Of a stretch of DNA of 64,000 nucleotides, positions 26,941 to 36,409 are shown in pieces. The position numbers and the translations under genes are program-made. Source of the stretch: Cellvibrio fontiphilus. Its GTDB lineage: Bacteria; Pseudomonadota; Gammaproteobacteria; Pseudomonadales; Cellvibrionaceae. Numbering within the stretch: the stretch's first letter is position 1; each line of letters begins with the position of its first letter. The notes under the pieces are model-generated. The model had not been told where the DNA came from and ran no database searches. It saw nothing but the letters and a program-made list of their open reading frames with translations. The DNA is taken from the NCBI RefSeq assembly GCF_035317345.1, contig NZ_JAYKTU010000008.1. The stretch is one strand, 5' to 3'.

Positions 26941-29900
26941 ATGAGCAATGCCGTAGCCACTGTTGCGTTTCTTCAAGGTCAAGCTTGGGCAAAAGCGCCC
27001 GATGGCAGCCTGCGCCCGCTAACTCTGGGGGCAGTGCTCAACGACAATGAAATTATCGTGACTGCAGAGGGCGCGCGCGTTGAGTTGGATATAGGTGGTG
27101 TCGAACCCCTGATTATTTACGGCGGTCAGGAAGTGGCGATGAGCCGCGATATGAACCCGCAAACCGCGACCTCCGCAGATGAGGCGTTGCTGGACGATGC
27201 CAGTGTGGATCAAGCCCTGGCGATTCTCGAACAAGAAGGCGATTTGTTAGAGGAGTTGGAGGAAACTGCCGCCGGTGATAATGCGGGTGGTGGCTCTGAT
27301 GGCAACAATAGTTTTGTGCGTTTGGCACGAATCGCTGAGTCCACAGAGGAGCAAGATTTCAGTTACAACAGCAATAATGAGGTGCAGGTTGGGCAGACAG
27401 AAAACGATGGCGATTACGTCAATCGTGCCCCCGAGTTGGCTGATCAAGTGTTTGGTACCAATGAAGATACGCCATTGACTGGCCAAATTATCGCGACCGA
27501 TATAGAAGGCGATCTATTAACCTATGCGCTAGCGAGCGGCCCTGCAAATGGCAGCCTGCAGCTGAACCCGACTACCGGCCAGTTTGTGTTTACCCCCGAT
27601 GCCAATTACAACGGCCCCGATAGTTTTGTAGTGACAGTTACCGATAGCCGCGGCAATAGCAGCACCGCAACCATTACGCTAAATGTTGCGCCAGTAAACG
27701 ATAATCCAGTCTCTGCCGACCAGAACCTTATTACCGATGAAGACACCCCGGTGAGTGGGCAAATCGTTGCCAGCGATGTCGAAAATGACACGCTTTCTTA
27801 CAGCCTGACGGGCGCACCGGCAAATGGCCAATTGGTATTGGACCCCATCACTGGCGCTTTTACCTATACCCCGAATGCCAATTTTAATGGCAGCGATTTC
27901 TTTATTGTCACCATCAGCGACGGCAATGGCGGCACGACTACCAGCCGTATCAATATCGGTGTGACACCGGTAAACGATGTGCCGGTGAGTAGCGACCAAA
28001 ACCTGACCACCCCTGAGGATACGCCAATCAATGGTCAGGTAGTGGCGAGCGATGTGGACGGTGACAGTTTGGGTTATCTGGTTTCTTCGCCCGCAGCGAG
28101 CGGGACAGTTACGCTTGATCCCGCCACCGGCGCTTTTACCTATACCCCGAATGCCAATTTTAATGGCAGCGATTTCTTTATTGTCACCATCAGCGACGGC
28201 AATGGCGGCACGACTACCAGCCGTATCAATATCGGTGTGACACCGGTAAACGATGTGCCGGTAAGCAGCGACCAAAACCTGACCACCCCTGAGGATACGC
28301 CAATCAATGGTCAGGTAGTGGCGAGCGATGTGGACGGGGACAGTCTGGGTTATCTGGTTTCTTCCCCCGCAGCGAGCGGGACAGTTACGCTTGATCCCGC
28401 CACCGGCGCTTTTACCTATACCCCGAATGCCAATTTTAATGGCAGCGATTTCTTTATTGTCACCATCAGCGACGGCAATGGCGGCACGACTACAAGCCGC
28501 ATCAATATCGGTGTGACACCGGTAAACGATGTGCCGGTAAGCAGCGACCAAAACCTGACCACTCCTGAGGATACGCCAATCAATGGTCAGGTAGTGGCGA
28601 GCGATGTGGACGGGGACAGTTTGGGTTATCTGGTTTCTTCGCCCGCAGCGAGCGGGACAGTTACGCTTGATCCCGCCACCGGCGCTTTTACCTATACCCC
28701 GAATGCCAATTTTAATGGCAGCGATTTCTTTATCGTCACCATCAGCGACGGCAATGGCGGCACGACTACCAGCCGCATCAATATCGGTGTAACACCGGTA
28801 AACGATGCCCCTGTAGCCAACAATCTGAATCTGACAACACCGGAAAACACCCCGGTTAATGGCCAGATCAGCGCCAGTGATGTGGATGGCGATTCGCTCA
28901 GCTATGTCACCCAAACATCGCCTTCAAACGGTACTGTCAGTATTAATGCTACTACTGGCGCCTTTGTTTACACACCAGGCGCGGGTTACACCGGCAGTGA
29001 TAGCTTTGTTATCCGCATCAGTGACGGTAATGGCGGCACTACGACCAGTGTGGTGACTATCGGGGTAACTCCGGTTGCTCCTCCGGCCAACAATGCTCCA
29101 GTTGCCAGTGATTTGGCACTGACTACCGACGAAGATGTACCTGTGAATGGCGCCATTAGCGCCAGCGATAGCGACGGCGATAGTCTGTCTTACACAGTCT
29201 CCAGTGCGCCGGCCAGTGGTGTAGTGGTACTGAATCCCGCCACCGGCACTTTTACTTACACACCCAATAGCAATTACTCCGGCAATGATTCCTTTGTGGT
29301 TACCGTCAGTGATGGCAAGGGCGGCACTACTACCAGCACCGTGACCATTGGCGTGAGCCCGATAAACGATGCGCCTACCGCCAATAACGACACGGCGGTT
29401 GTGAATGAAGGCGGCTCTGTAACAGTAGCGGTGCGAGGCAACGACACTGACCCGGAGAATGACCCCTTAACGGTTATCGGTGTGACCCAAGGCGCCAATG
29501 GCTCCGTTGTTATTGATGCTGTGACTGGAAATCCAATCTACACCCCGAACGCTGGTTTTTCCGGTAACGACAGCTTCACCTACACCATCCAGGAACCATC
29601 GGGTGAGACTTCCAGCGCAACAGTCAATGTAGTGGTTAACGCCAATGCGCCAAGCGTGCTGTTGCAAGACCTCAATTCCGGTCCTGAAGATAACGACGTC
29701 ACCGGCAACGTGCTTACGAATGACACAGACCCTGACGATACCCTGACAGTTACCAGCTTCCAGGTAGCCGGCTTGGGCAACTTCAGTGCCGGTCAGACGG
29801 CGACTATCGCCGGTGTAGGAAGCCTGCTACTGAACGGCGATGGCTCTTACCTGTTCGAGCCAGAGGCTAACTGGCATGGAGCTGTTCCCCAGGTTACCTA

Positions 29901-32900
29901 TACAACCAATACAGGCTTCTCCAGCACCCTGGATATCACTGTGACCGCTGTGCCCGATGCACCTGTAGCCGTGGATGATTTCTATACCATCAATGAAGAC
30001 GATGTATGGAGCACGCCTATTTCGGCTCCGGGTGTGCTCGCGAATGACTTTGATCCTGATGGTGACTCAGTAAGGGTTTTCAGTTTTAGCAATGCCGCTA
30101 ATGGCACCTTGAGCGTTGTTGGGGGGAATTTGGTTTTCACGCCAACCGCTGAGTTTAGCGGCACAGCGAGCTTTGATTACTTCATCACCGATGACAAAGG
30201 TGGTGTGGATAAGGGCACTGTATTTATCAATGTAGTGGCGGTTGATGATCCAACACTGGCGATTGACGACTTTAATACTGTTGCCGAAGGCAATAATGCC
30301 ACCGGTAATGTGTTGACCAACGATGTTGACCCGGACACCACTCCCCAAGTGGCCAGCTTTGTTATCAATGGCACAACCTACAATGCCAATGAATCGGTGA
30401 ACCTGGCTGGAGTGGGTACTTTCACCCTGTTGGCTAACGGCGACTATACCTTTGTGCCTGCCGATATTAATTTCAACGGCGCAGTGCCCACAGTGACCTA
30501 CACCACCGATACCGGTGCAAGTGCAGACCTCAATATCACCCTGACGCCAGTAAATGACGCACCTGTGGCGGTAGACGACACCTTTACGATCACCATGAAT
30601 ACCACGCTATCGCTGCCTATGCCTTTGGCGATTCTGGTCGCTAACGACACCGATGTGGACAACGATGCATTGCGAGTCACCACAGTGACCTCTGAGTCAA
30701 ATGGCACCCTGCAGGTGATTGGTGGAAACCTGGTGTTTACACCTACACCTGGTTTCACTGGCGTTGCCAGTTTTACTTACATTGTGACTGATGATAAAGG
30801 CGGGTTTGATTCAGGCAGGGTCAACATCAACGTAGTGGCTGCGCCAAACCAAGAACCAGAAACTGATGCGCTCAATGTCACTGGCGCGGAGGATACGCTG
30901 GTTATCATCAACCTGGCTGGCACCGATAGCGACGGTTCGGTTGCGGGCTATGTGATCAAATCCCTGCCTGCCAACGGCACCTTGTATAGCGATGCTGCCA
31001 TGACAACCGTCATTGCAGCCGGTGACCTGGTTACCGGGCCGGTTTACTTCATGCCTGCGGCTAACTGGAATGGCACTACCGGATTCAGCTATGCCACTCG
31101 CGATGATGAGGGCGCTGAGGATGCCACCCCGGCGGATGTGACGATTAATGTGACGCCCGTGGCAGACCCTGCAGTGTTGGGCACCGGTAGTGGTAGCGTG
31201 AAAGAAGATACACCAGCGCAGACCAGCGCCAGCGGTACGCTCAGTATTGTTGACCCCGATACCGGTGAAGCGAGCTTTAATACCCAAACCAACACGGCGG
31301 GAACTTACGGTAACTTCTCCATTACCAGTGCGGGGGTCTGGACCTACAACATCAATAACAGCCTGCCAGCTGTGCAGCAGTTGAAGGAAGGCGAAAGCAG
31401 AACCGAGACATTTGCCGTCACCAGTCTGGATGGCACCAGTACCAGTGTCACTATTACCGTTACAGGCACTAACGATCTTCCTGTTGCTTCGGCGGATAAC
31501 GCGAGCGTTGTGCAGGGTCAAGTCCTCACGCTTACACCAGCGGAATTGCTCGGTAATGATACAGATCCTGACGGTGACACCCTATCGATTGAATCAGTAC
31601 AGGGTGCAGTAAATGGCAGTGTGGTAGTGCAGGGCGGCAATGTGGTGTTTACCCCCACAGCTGGCTACAGCGGCCCGGCATCCTTCACTTACACCATTAG
31701 TGATGGAAAGGGTGGAACTGCAACGGCGCAGGTCAATATCAATGTGACCCCTGTGAATACACCGCCAGATGCGGTTAACGACAATCCTGCTGGCGGCGCA
31801 ACGTCTACTGGCCTTCATGCAGAGTATTTTGGTTATCGCCAAGGCACAGATGGTCTTAATCTGGCATCGTTGGGGCAGGTGAAAAATTTCATTTCGGCGC
31901 GCCCAGCGGATGCCACATTTACTGCGACTACGCTTAATTACAATCCGGGTAGTGCCTTTAATAACAATCTTGGGAATGGCACTAACCTGCAGGCTTTCCT
32001 GGGTAGCGATGCGGCGAGCTTGAGCAATGATCCGGCGACAACCAGTGATGCGATTATCCGCATGAGTGGTTTTGTTGAGCTTGCTGCCGGAACTTACAAC
32101 TTCCGGGTATTAAGTGATGATGGTTATCAAATCAAAATTGATGGCGTTACTGTTGCCGAAGTAGCCAGCAATCAAAGTGCGGCTACCCGTATTCACCCTT
32201 CATTTACCCTTTCCACCAGTGGCCTGCATACCATTGAAATTGTGTACTGGGATCAGGGTTACTACGCCCAGTTTACGGCTGAATTGAGCAATGATGGTGG
32301 TCTGAGTTATCAGCCATTTAATGCCTTTAACAGCTACAAAACGGCCAGTCTGGTAGCCGTGGAGGACACGCCATTTACCATCAGTGCGGCGACATTACTT
32401 GCCAATGACACCGATGCCAACAGCGATACCTTAAGTATTGTGAGTGTGCAGGGGGCGGTAAATGGTTCGGTTGCTCTGGTGGGAGGTAACGTGGTGTTTA
32501 CACCCGCAGCCAACTATGCGGGGCCAGCATCCTTTACCTATACCATTACGGACGGAAAAGGCGGCTTCGATACCGCGACAGTGAACCTGATGGTATCGCC
32601 AGTGAACGATGCACCGGTGGCAGCAAACGATAATTTGATTGCGGCGTCCAACCAGACCCTGACTATCGCGCCGTCAACCCTGGTGGGCAATGATGTCGAT
32701 GTGGATGGCGATGCTCTTCAGATCATCGCTGTGAATAATGCAGTGAACGGTACTGTGAACATCAACAGCAGTGGCAATATTTTATTCACTCCGACAAGCG
32801 GTTACGAAGGCAGCGCGAGCTTTACTTACACCGCACGCGACGATGGCGGTATCACCACCACCGCGACAGTTAACCTTGCGGTAGGTAGTGCGAGCGCGCC

Positions 32901-33933
32901 ATCGGTAGTGGTGAGCAAGTCGCTGGTCGCCGTTGCACAGGGCACCGGTGGAACCAGTGTGAAGTTCCCCATTATCACCAAGCTGGTGGATACCGATGGT
33001 TCAGAAACACTGTCCATTAAGGTCAGTGGTGTGCCCACGGGTTTAAGCTTTAATGCCGGCACTAACCTGGGTGGTGGTGTGTGGCAATTTACAGCGGCCG
33101 ACCTGCCCAACCTGATGTTGAATTTGCCGGGCAGCTACACCACCAACTCAACCAATCTGACTGTACAAGTCACTGCGACCGAAGCAAATGGTGGATTCAC
33201 CGCCACGACATCGACAGTGGTTAATCTCAAGGCGGCCTACACCACCGTAGATTTGACCACCACCGAGTCCGGTAATTACACCGGCTCTTCAGCCAGTGAA
33301 AATATTCAGGGTGGCGCGGGCAACAATACGATTAACGCCAATAACGGCAATAATATTGTGCGTGGCGGTGGGGGTGATGACAACCTGAGCGCAGGTTCCG
33401 GCACAGACATCATCTACGGCGGCAGCGGCAACGATGTGATCAATGGCGGTAGTGGTAATGACCGTCTGATTGGCGGCGCTGGCAACGACACCATGAGTGG
33501 AGGTAGTTCGGGCGAGAACTTTGTGGATGTGTTTGCCTGGAGTCTGGGCGATCAAGGTACTGCAGGTTCACCCGCAGTGGATACCATCCAGAACTTTTCC
33601 ACCTCAGCACCGGGCAACAATGGTACTGGCGGGGATGTATTGGATCTGCGCGATTTGTTGCAAGGCGAATCAGTGGGTGCATCAAATAGTGCGGGCAACC
33701 TTGCTGATTATTTGCATTTTGAAATCAGTGGTAGCAATACGGTAATTCATATCAGTCACACCGGTGGTTTTAATGGCGATTCGCACTCGGTAGGCTCAAG
33801 TTTTACCAGCAGTGCCACGACTCAGCAAATAGTACTGGAAGGTGTAAATTTGCAATCGCTGTACAGCGGTGCAACCACTGATCAGCAGATCATTACCCAG
33901 ATGCTCAACAACAATAAGTTGATAACAGATTAA
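26941..33933 (+). CDS. LapA-type giant RTX adhesin
   Basis: 2330 residues. The N-terminal retention module (about 1-130) holds TAAG at 109-112, the dialanine site cut by LapG proteases. Residues about 160-1600 are a long run of cadherin/VCBS-like repeats of about 92 residues (EDTP, DVDGD, FTYTPN, VNDAP), three of them almost identical in DNA. A PA14-like domain follows (about 1620-1795, LHAEYFG to YWDQGYYAQF), more repeats, then RTX nonapeptides (GGSGNDVINGGSGNDR, about 2117-2190) and the C-terminal secretion region with VLDLRDLL. The start is the ATG at 26941 behind GGAG; the longer frame starting at 26905 lacks a site. It is secreted by LapBC/TolC and held on the surface. Confidence 0.93.
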   Translation: MSNAVATVAFLQGQAWAKAPDGSLRPLTLGAVLNDNEIIVTAEGARVELDIGGVEPLIIYGGQEVAMSRDMNPQTATSADEALLDDASVDQALAILEQEGDLLEELEETAAGDNAGGGSDGNNSFVRLARIAESTEEQDFSYNSNNEVQVGQTENDGDYVNRAPELADQVFGTNEDTPLTGQIIATDIEGDLLTYALASGPANGSLQLNPTTGQFVFTPDANYNGPDSFVVTVTDSRGNSSTATITLNVAPVNDNPVSADQNLITDEDTPVSGQIVASDVENDTLSYSLTGAPANGQLVLDPITGAFTYTPNANFNGSDFFIVTISDGNGGTTTSRINIGVTPVNDVPVSSDQNLTTPEDTPINGQVVASDVDGDSLGYLVSSPAASGTVTLDPATGAFTYTPNANFNGSDFFIVTISDGNGGTTTSRINIGVTPVNDVPVSSDQNLTTPEDTPINGQVVASDVDGDSLGYLVSSPAASGTVTLDPATGAFTYTPNANFNGSDFFIVTISDGNGGTTTSRINIGVTPVNDVPVSSDQNLTTPEDTPINGQVVASDVDGDSLGYLVSSPAASGTVTLDPATGAFTYTPNANFNGSDFFIVTISDGNGGTTTSRINIGVTPVNDAPVANNLNLTTPENTPVNGQISASDVDGDSLSYVTQTSPSNGTVSINATTGAFVYTPGAGYTGSDSFVIRISDGNGGTTTSVVTIGVTPVAPPANNAPVASDLALTTDEDVPVNGAISASDSDGDSLSYTVSSAPASGVVVLNPATGTFTYTPNSNYSGNDSFVVTVSDGKGGTTTSTVTIGVSPINDAPTANNDTAVVNEGGSVTVAVRGNDTDPENDPLTVIGVTQGANGSVVIDAVTGNPIYTPNAGFSGNDSFTYTIQEPSGETSSATVNVVVNANAPSVLLQDLNSGPEDNDVTGNVLTNDTDPDDTLTVTSFQVAGLGNFSAGQTATIAGVGSLLLNGDGSYLFEPEANWHGAVPQVTYTTNTGFSSTLDITVTAVPDAPVAVDDFYTINEDDVWSTPISAPGVLANDFDPDGDSVRVFSFSNAANGTLSVVGGNLVFTPTAEFSGTASFDYFITDDKGGVDKGTVFINVVAVDDPTLAIDDFNTVAEGNNATGNVLTNDVDPDTTPQVASFVINGTTYNANESVNLAGVGTFTLLANGDYTFVPADINFNGAVPTVTYTTDTGASADLNITLTPVNDAPVAVDDTFTITMNTTLSLPMPLAILVANDTDVDNDALRVTTVTSESNGTLQVIGGNLVFTPTPGFTGVASFTYIVTDDKGGFDSGRVNINVVAAPNQEPETDALNVTGAEDTLVIINLAGTDSDGSVAGYVIKSLPANGTLYSDAAMTTVIAAGDLVTGPVYFMPAANWNGTTGFSYATRDDEGAEDATPADVTINVTPVADPAVLGTGSGSVKEDTPAQTSASGTLSIVDPDTGEASFNTQTNTAGTYGNFSITSAGVWTYNINNSLPAVQQLKEGESRTETFAVTSLDGTSTSVTITVTGTNDLPVASADNASVVQGQVLTLTPAELLGNDTDPDGDTLSIESVQGAVNGSVVVQGGNVVFTPTAGYSGPASFTYTISDGKGGTATAQVNINVTPVNTPPDAVNDNPAGGATSTGLHAEYFGYRQGTDGLNLASLGQVKNFISARPADATFTATTLNYNPGSAFNNNLGNGTNLQAFLGSDAASLSNDPATTSDAIIRMSGFVELAAGTYNFRVLSDDGYQIKIDGVTVAEVASNQSAATRIHPSFTLSTSGLHTIEIVYWDQGYYAQFTAELSNDGGLSYQPFNAFNSYKTASLVAVEDTPFTISAATLLANDTDANSDTLSIVSVQGAVNGSVALVGGNVVFTPAANYAGPASFTYTITDGKGGFDTATVNLMVSPVNDAPVAANDNLIAASNQTLTIAPSTLVGNDVDVDGDALQIIAVNNAVNGTVNINSSGNILFTPTSGYEGSASFTYTARDDGGITTTATVNLAVGSASAPSVVVSKSLVAVAQGTGGTSVKFPIITKLVDTDGSETLSIKVSGVPTGLSFNAGTNLGGGVWQFTAADLPNLMLNLPGSYTTNSTNLTVQVTATEANGGFTATTSTVVNLKAAYTTVDLTTTESGNYTGSSASENIQGGAGNNTINANNGNNIVRGGGGDDNLSAGSGTDIIYGGSGNDVINGGSGNDRLIGGAGNDTMSGGSSGENFVDVFAWSLGDQGTAGSPAVDTIQNFSTSAPGNNGTGGDVLDLRDLLQGESVGASNSAGNLADYLHFEISGSNTVIHISHTGGFNGDSHSVGSSFTSSATTQQIVLEGVNLQSLYSGATTDQQIITQMLNNNKLITD
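27988..28815 (+). repeat. Three tandem 276-bp repeats in the adhesin gene
   Basis: Units at 27988-28263, 28264-28539 and 28540-28815 are almost identical, each coding one 92-residue domain. The second half of the preceding unit (27853-27987) is also nearly identical, while the outer repeats have diverged. This suggests recent unequal crossing-over or gene conversion and makes copy number unstable. Confidence 0.95.
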
Positions 33934-33944
33934 GCGCTAAACAT

Positions 33945-33978
33945 AAAAAATCCCGCCACTCACTGGCGGGATTTTTTA
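33945..33978. terminator. Terminator after the adhesin gene
   Basis: A 14-bp perfect stem (33945-33958 with 33964-33977) including AAAAAA/TTTTTT arms and a 5-base loop, starting 11 bases after the adhesin stop. Confidence 0.95.
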
Positions 33979-34018
33979 TTGTGTGATGTCGCCTGTCGTT
34001 ATTTTGTGTGGAGTTTGT

Positions 34019-34348
34019 ATGTTTATAAAACGCGATGAGCAAGGTGTGATTATTGCGCTCAGTAAAACTGCCAGCGCCGAATTTACCGAGCAATTACCTG
34101 ATGACGATGGGCAACTGCTGGCGTTTTTGCACAGCAGTAAATCCGCAGAGCAGTTGGCGCTGGAGCAAACCGACACGGCCATGGCACGGGTACTAGAGGA
34201 CGTGGTGGGTTTGTTGGTAGAGCAGGGCGTGATTCGATTTACTGATTTACCCACGGCCGCGCAAGACAAATTGCTTGCACGACGTGAGTTGCGTGGCAAA
34301 CGCCAGGGTATAGATCTGCTGGACGATGGCGACCATTTGCCGCTGTAG
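34019..34348 (+). CDS. Small conserved protein between adhesin and lapD
   Basis: 109 residues, soluble, no signal peptide. It begins MFIKRDEQG and ends with a region containing VLEDVVGLLVEQGVIRF and TDLPTAAQDKLLARRE. I recall short pseudomonad proteins of this pattern that are misleadingly labelled tryptophan synthase beta-like; nothing here indicates catalysis. The ATG at 34019 has GTGGAG upstream. It lies 85 bases after the adhesin gene, beyond a strong terminator, and is convergent with lapD. Its role in adhesion is only suggested by position. Confidence 0.75.
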   Translation: MFIKRDEQGVIIALSKTASAEFTEQLPDDDGQLLAFLHSSKSAEQLALEQTDTAMARVLEDVVGLLVEQGVIRFTDLPTAAQDKLLARRELRGKRQGIDLLDDGDHLPL

Positions 34349-34413
34349 TGTTTATCCTGCAAACTATTTTCATTCTAAAATTATTTTTATCTTAAAAATT
34401 ATCTTTTTTAAAA

Positions 34414-36348
34414 TTACTGTACAAAAGGCCCTGTGACAGCATCTATTCCCAAGCCGAACAGGGTCTGTTGTTCAGCAGCGGTTTGCACTCCCTCTGCAAT
34501 CATCGTCAAGCCAATGGAGTGCCCTAATAAACACAGGCTTTGCACAAATGCTTGGTTACTGTTGGTGGTATTTATATCGCGAATAATGGCGCTATCAATT
34601 TTCAAAAATGCCAAGCCCATTTCTTGCAGTTGATCAAAGCGAGTGAATTCCAAACCAACGTGTTCCAGGCCAATTAAACAGCCAAATTTGCGCAACTGGG
34701 TGATAAAAATCCGTAGTTCCTCAGGGTGGCGCAACACGCAGCTCTCGGAAAACTCCAACCATAAAAAGCGAGCAATTGCCGGGTGTTGGGCAATTAATTC
34801 CAAGGCTTGTTCGCGGAAGCTTGCGCTGCATAACGCGGCGCTTGATACATTAATCGCCATGGGTTGTGGTAGCTGCGTGGCGGTGATGCTTAATTGGTTA
34901 AGGGCCAAGCGCAATACAGCTAAATCGATGTTGGACATAATGCCCAGCCGCACCGCCCAGGGAATAAAATAGCCCGCTGTTTTTTGCTCCTCATCCAATT
35001 GCAAGCGCACGGCGGTTTCATCGTGAATCAGCTCGCCCTGTTGGTTGCGCACCGGGAACTTAACCAGCGCAATATGCTGATGTGTTAAGGCATATTCGAT
35101 AGAGTCGCGCCATTGCCCCAGATTCTTGGGAGTGGAATGTGGGTGCCCCTCGGGGCGAATAATTACCGCGCGATTGCCCTTTACTTCTGCTTCAGCAAGG
35201 GCGCCATCTAATGTATGCAATAAATCGGTACGCAGATCTCCCTGCTGGAAATAGCTGAGTGCCATAGGCAAACCAATTTGGGTATAGCCTGTGGCAATTA
35301 GTTGAAAATTTAATTGTTGGGATATTTCGGCACCCACAATATCAATTGCGATATCAGTAGGAATCAGCAAACAAAAATCGCTGCCATTTAACCGGCCTGC
35401 ATGGCTGCCTGGATAGCGTTGGTTAATGTCCCTGAATACGCTGGCAATCGCACACAACAGCTGATCGACTTGGTGATGCCCCAGTTGATTATTTAATTGC
35501 TGAAGGTTCATTAAGCGCGCAATTACCAGCACACCTCTGTCTTGTGCGTCCTCATTGGTTAACTGCGCGTCAAACAAATGTAAAAAATGTGTGCGATTGG
35601 CAATACCGGTAAGCGGGTCCGTTTGCGATTCGCGCCTGAGCAATTCAAGTTGTCGAGCCTCTTTTTCCAACATCTGCTTTACGCTGTTGGACAAACGATT
35701 CATCGCACGTACCAAGCGTTGAAACTCTTTGGTTTTAGGTTCTTCTGAAACAATAAAGCGCCGTTCGCCAATCGCTTCTGCCTGACTGACTACTACATCC
35801 AGCGGGCGTGAAATATATTTCAAAACGATACTGCCAATCAGGCCGCTCAGTAGAGTTGCAAACAAAAACCACTCCAGTAAATCGCGGGTGTTTTTCCACA
35901 GTGCTTCCAGTGCATAACCTGAATGACTTTTCACTACCAGCGTACCGGCTTGCTGCCAGCCGTCCTGAATTTGCGCAATGCCCGGTGCAGCATCAAAATT
36001 CACACGCTTGGCAAACCATGCAGGTACTTTTTCTGTTGGTTGCTGGGTTTGATTGTCGTTGTCGTAGCGGCGCGCAACCACTGCTTGTTTATCAGTGTTT
36101 TGAAAAATAATGTATTCGTAATGCCCCGAATCAAATTGGGCGCTAATCAGCAGCTCAAGCGTTACCGGATCTTTATCAGGCATTTGCGAAATAGACAGGG
36201 CCAATGAATTGGCATTGTCGATATTTTTCAGGCGCAATTGCTCTTGCAGATAGGTTTTGGCGGTGAGGGTGCTGATGACAAAATTACCACCCAGCGCCAA
36301 TAACAGCAGGGATAAAATGCCGATCCAGAGTTGTTTAATTAATGACAT
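34414..36348 (-). CDS. lapD: c-di-GMP receptor of adhesin retention, LapD
   Basis: About 644 residues. The membrane helix near 5-25 is followed by a periplasmic LapD/MoxY-type domain (about 30-150), a second helix (about 158-180), HAMP (ISRPLDVVV), a degenerate GGDEF domain (GGDEF motif reads RLNGSDF) and a degenerate EAL domain (EAL region reads LVKFPV). These features mark a c-di-GMP-binding but inactive protein. In Pseudomonas, c-di-GMP-bound LapD sequesters the protease LapG and so keeps the adhesin on the cell. I place the start at ATG 36346-36348, with AAAGG seven bases upstream; ATG 36363 is an alternative. lapG lies directly upstream. Confidence 0.93.
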   Translation of the reverse strand: MSLIKQLWIGILSLLLLALGGNFVISTLTAKTYLQEQLRLKNIDNANSLALSISQMPDKDPVTLELLISAQFDSGHYEYIIFQNTDKQAVVARRYDNDNQTQQPTEKVPAWFAKRVNFDAAPGIAQIQDGWQQAGTLVVKSHSGYALEALWKNTRDLLEWFLFATLLSGLIGSIVLKYISRPLDVVVSQAEAIGERRFIVSEEPKTKEFQRLVRAMNRLSNSVKQMLEKEARQLELLRRESQTDPLTGIANRTHFLHLFDAQLTNEDAQDRGVLVIARLMNLQQLNNQLGHHQVDQLLCAIASVFRDINQRYPGSHAGRLNGSDFCLLIPTDIAIDIVGAEISQQLNFQLIATGYTQIGLPMALSYFQQGDLRTDLLHTLDGALAEAEVKGNRAVIIRPEGHPHSTPKNLGQWRDSIEYALTHQHIALVKFPVRNQQGELIHDETAVRLQLDEEQKTAGYFIPWAVRLGIMSNIDLAVLRLALNQLSITATQLPQPMAINVSSAALCSASFREQALELIAQHPAIARFLWLEFSESCVLRHPEELRIFITQLRKFGCLIGLEHVGLEFTRFDQLQEMGLAFLKIDSAIIRDINTTNSNQAFVQSLCLLGHSIGLTMIAEGVQTAAEQQTLFGLGIDAVTGPFVQ

Positions 36349-36409
36349 GCCTATGCCTTTCATATTCAAGGATTTTTAAAAACGTTAGTAGCTGACTTGC
36401 GCTGTAGCA

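Noticed and set aside
27853..28815. Regular repeats considered as a CRISPR array
   Set aside because: Units are 276 bp, contiguous without spacers and in frame within a protein gene; no cas genes nearby.
27679..28914. Long open frame on the minus strand opposite the adhesin repeats (411 codons)
   Set aside because: It only mirrors the 276-bp repeats, which lack stops in that frame. Its protein is periodic and unlike any family, and the plus-strand adhesin frame is certain.
30811..31521. 236-codon minus-strand frame opposite the adhesin
   Set aside because: No ribosome site or family resemblance; the opposite strand encodes continuous cadherin/VCBS-like repeats.
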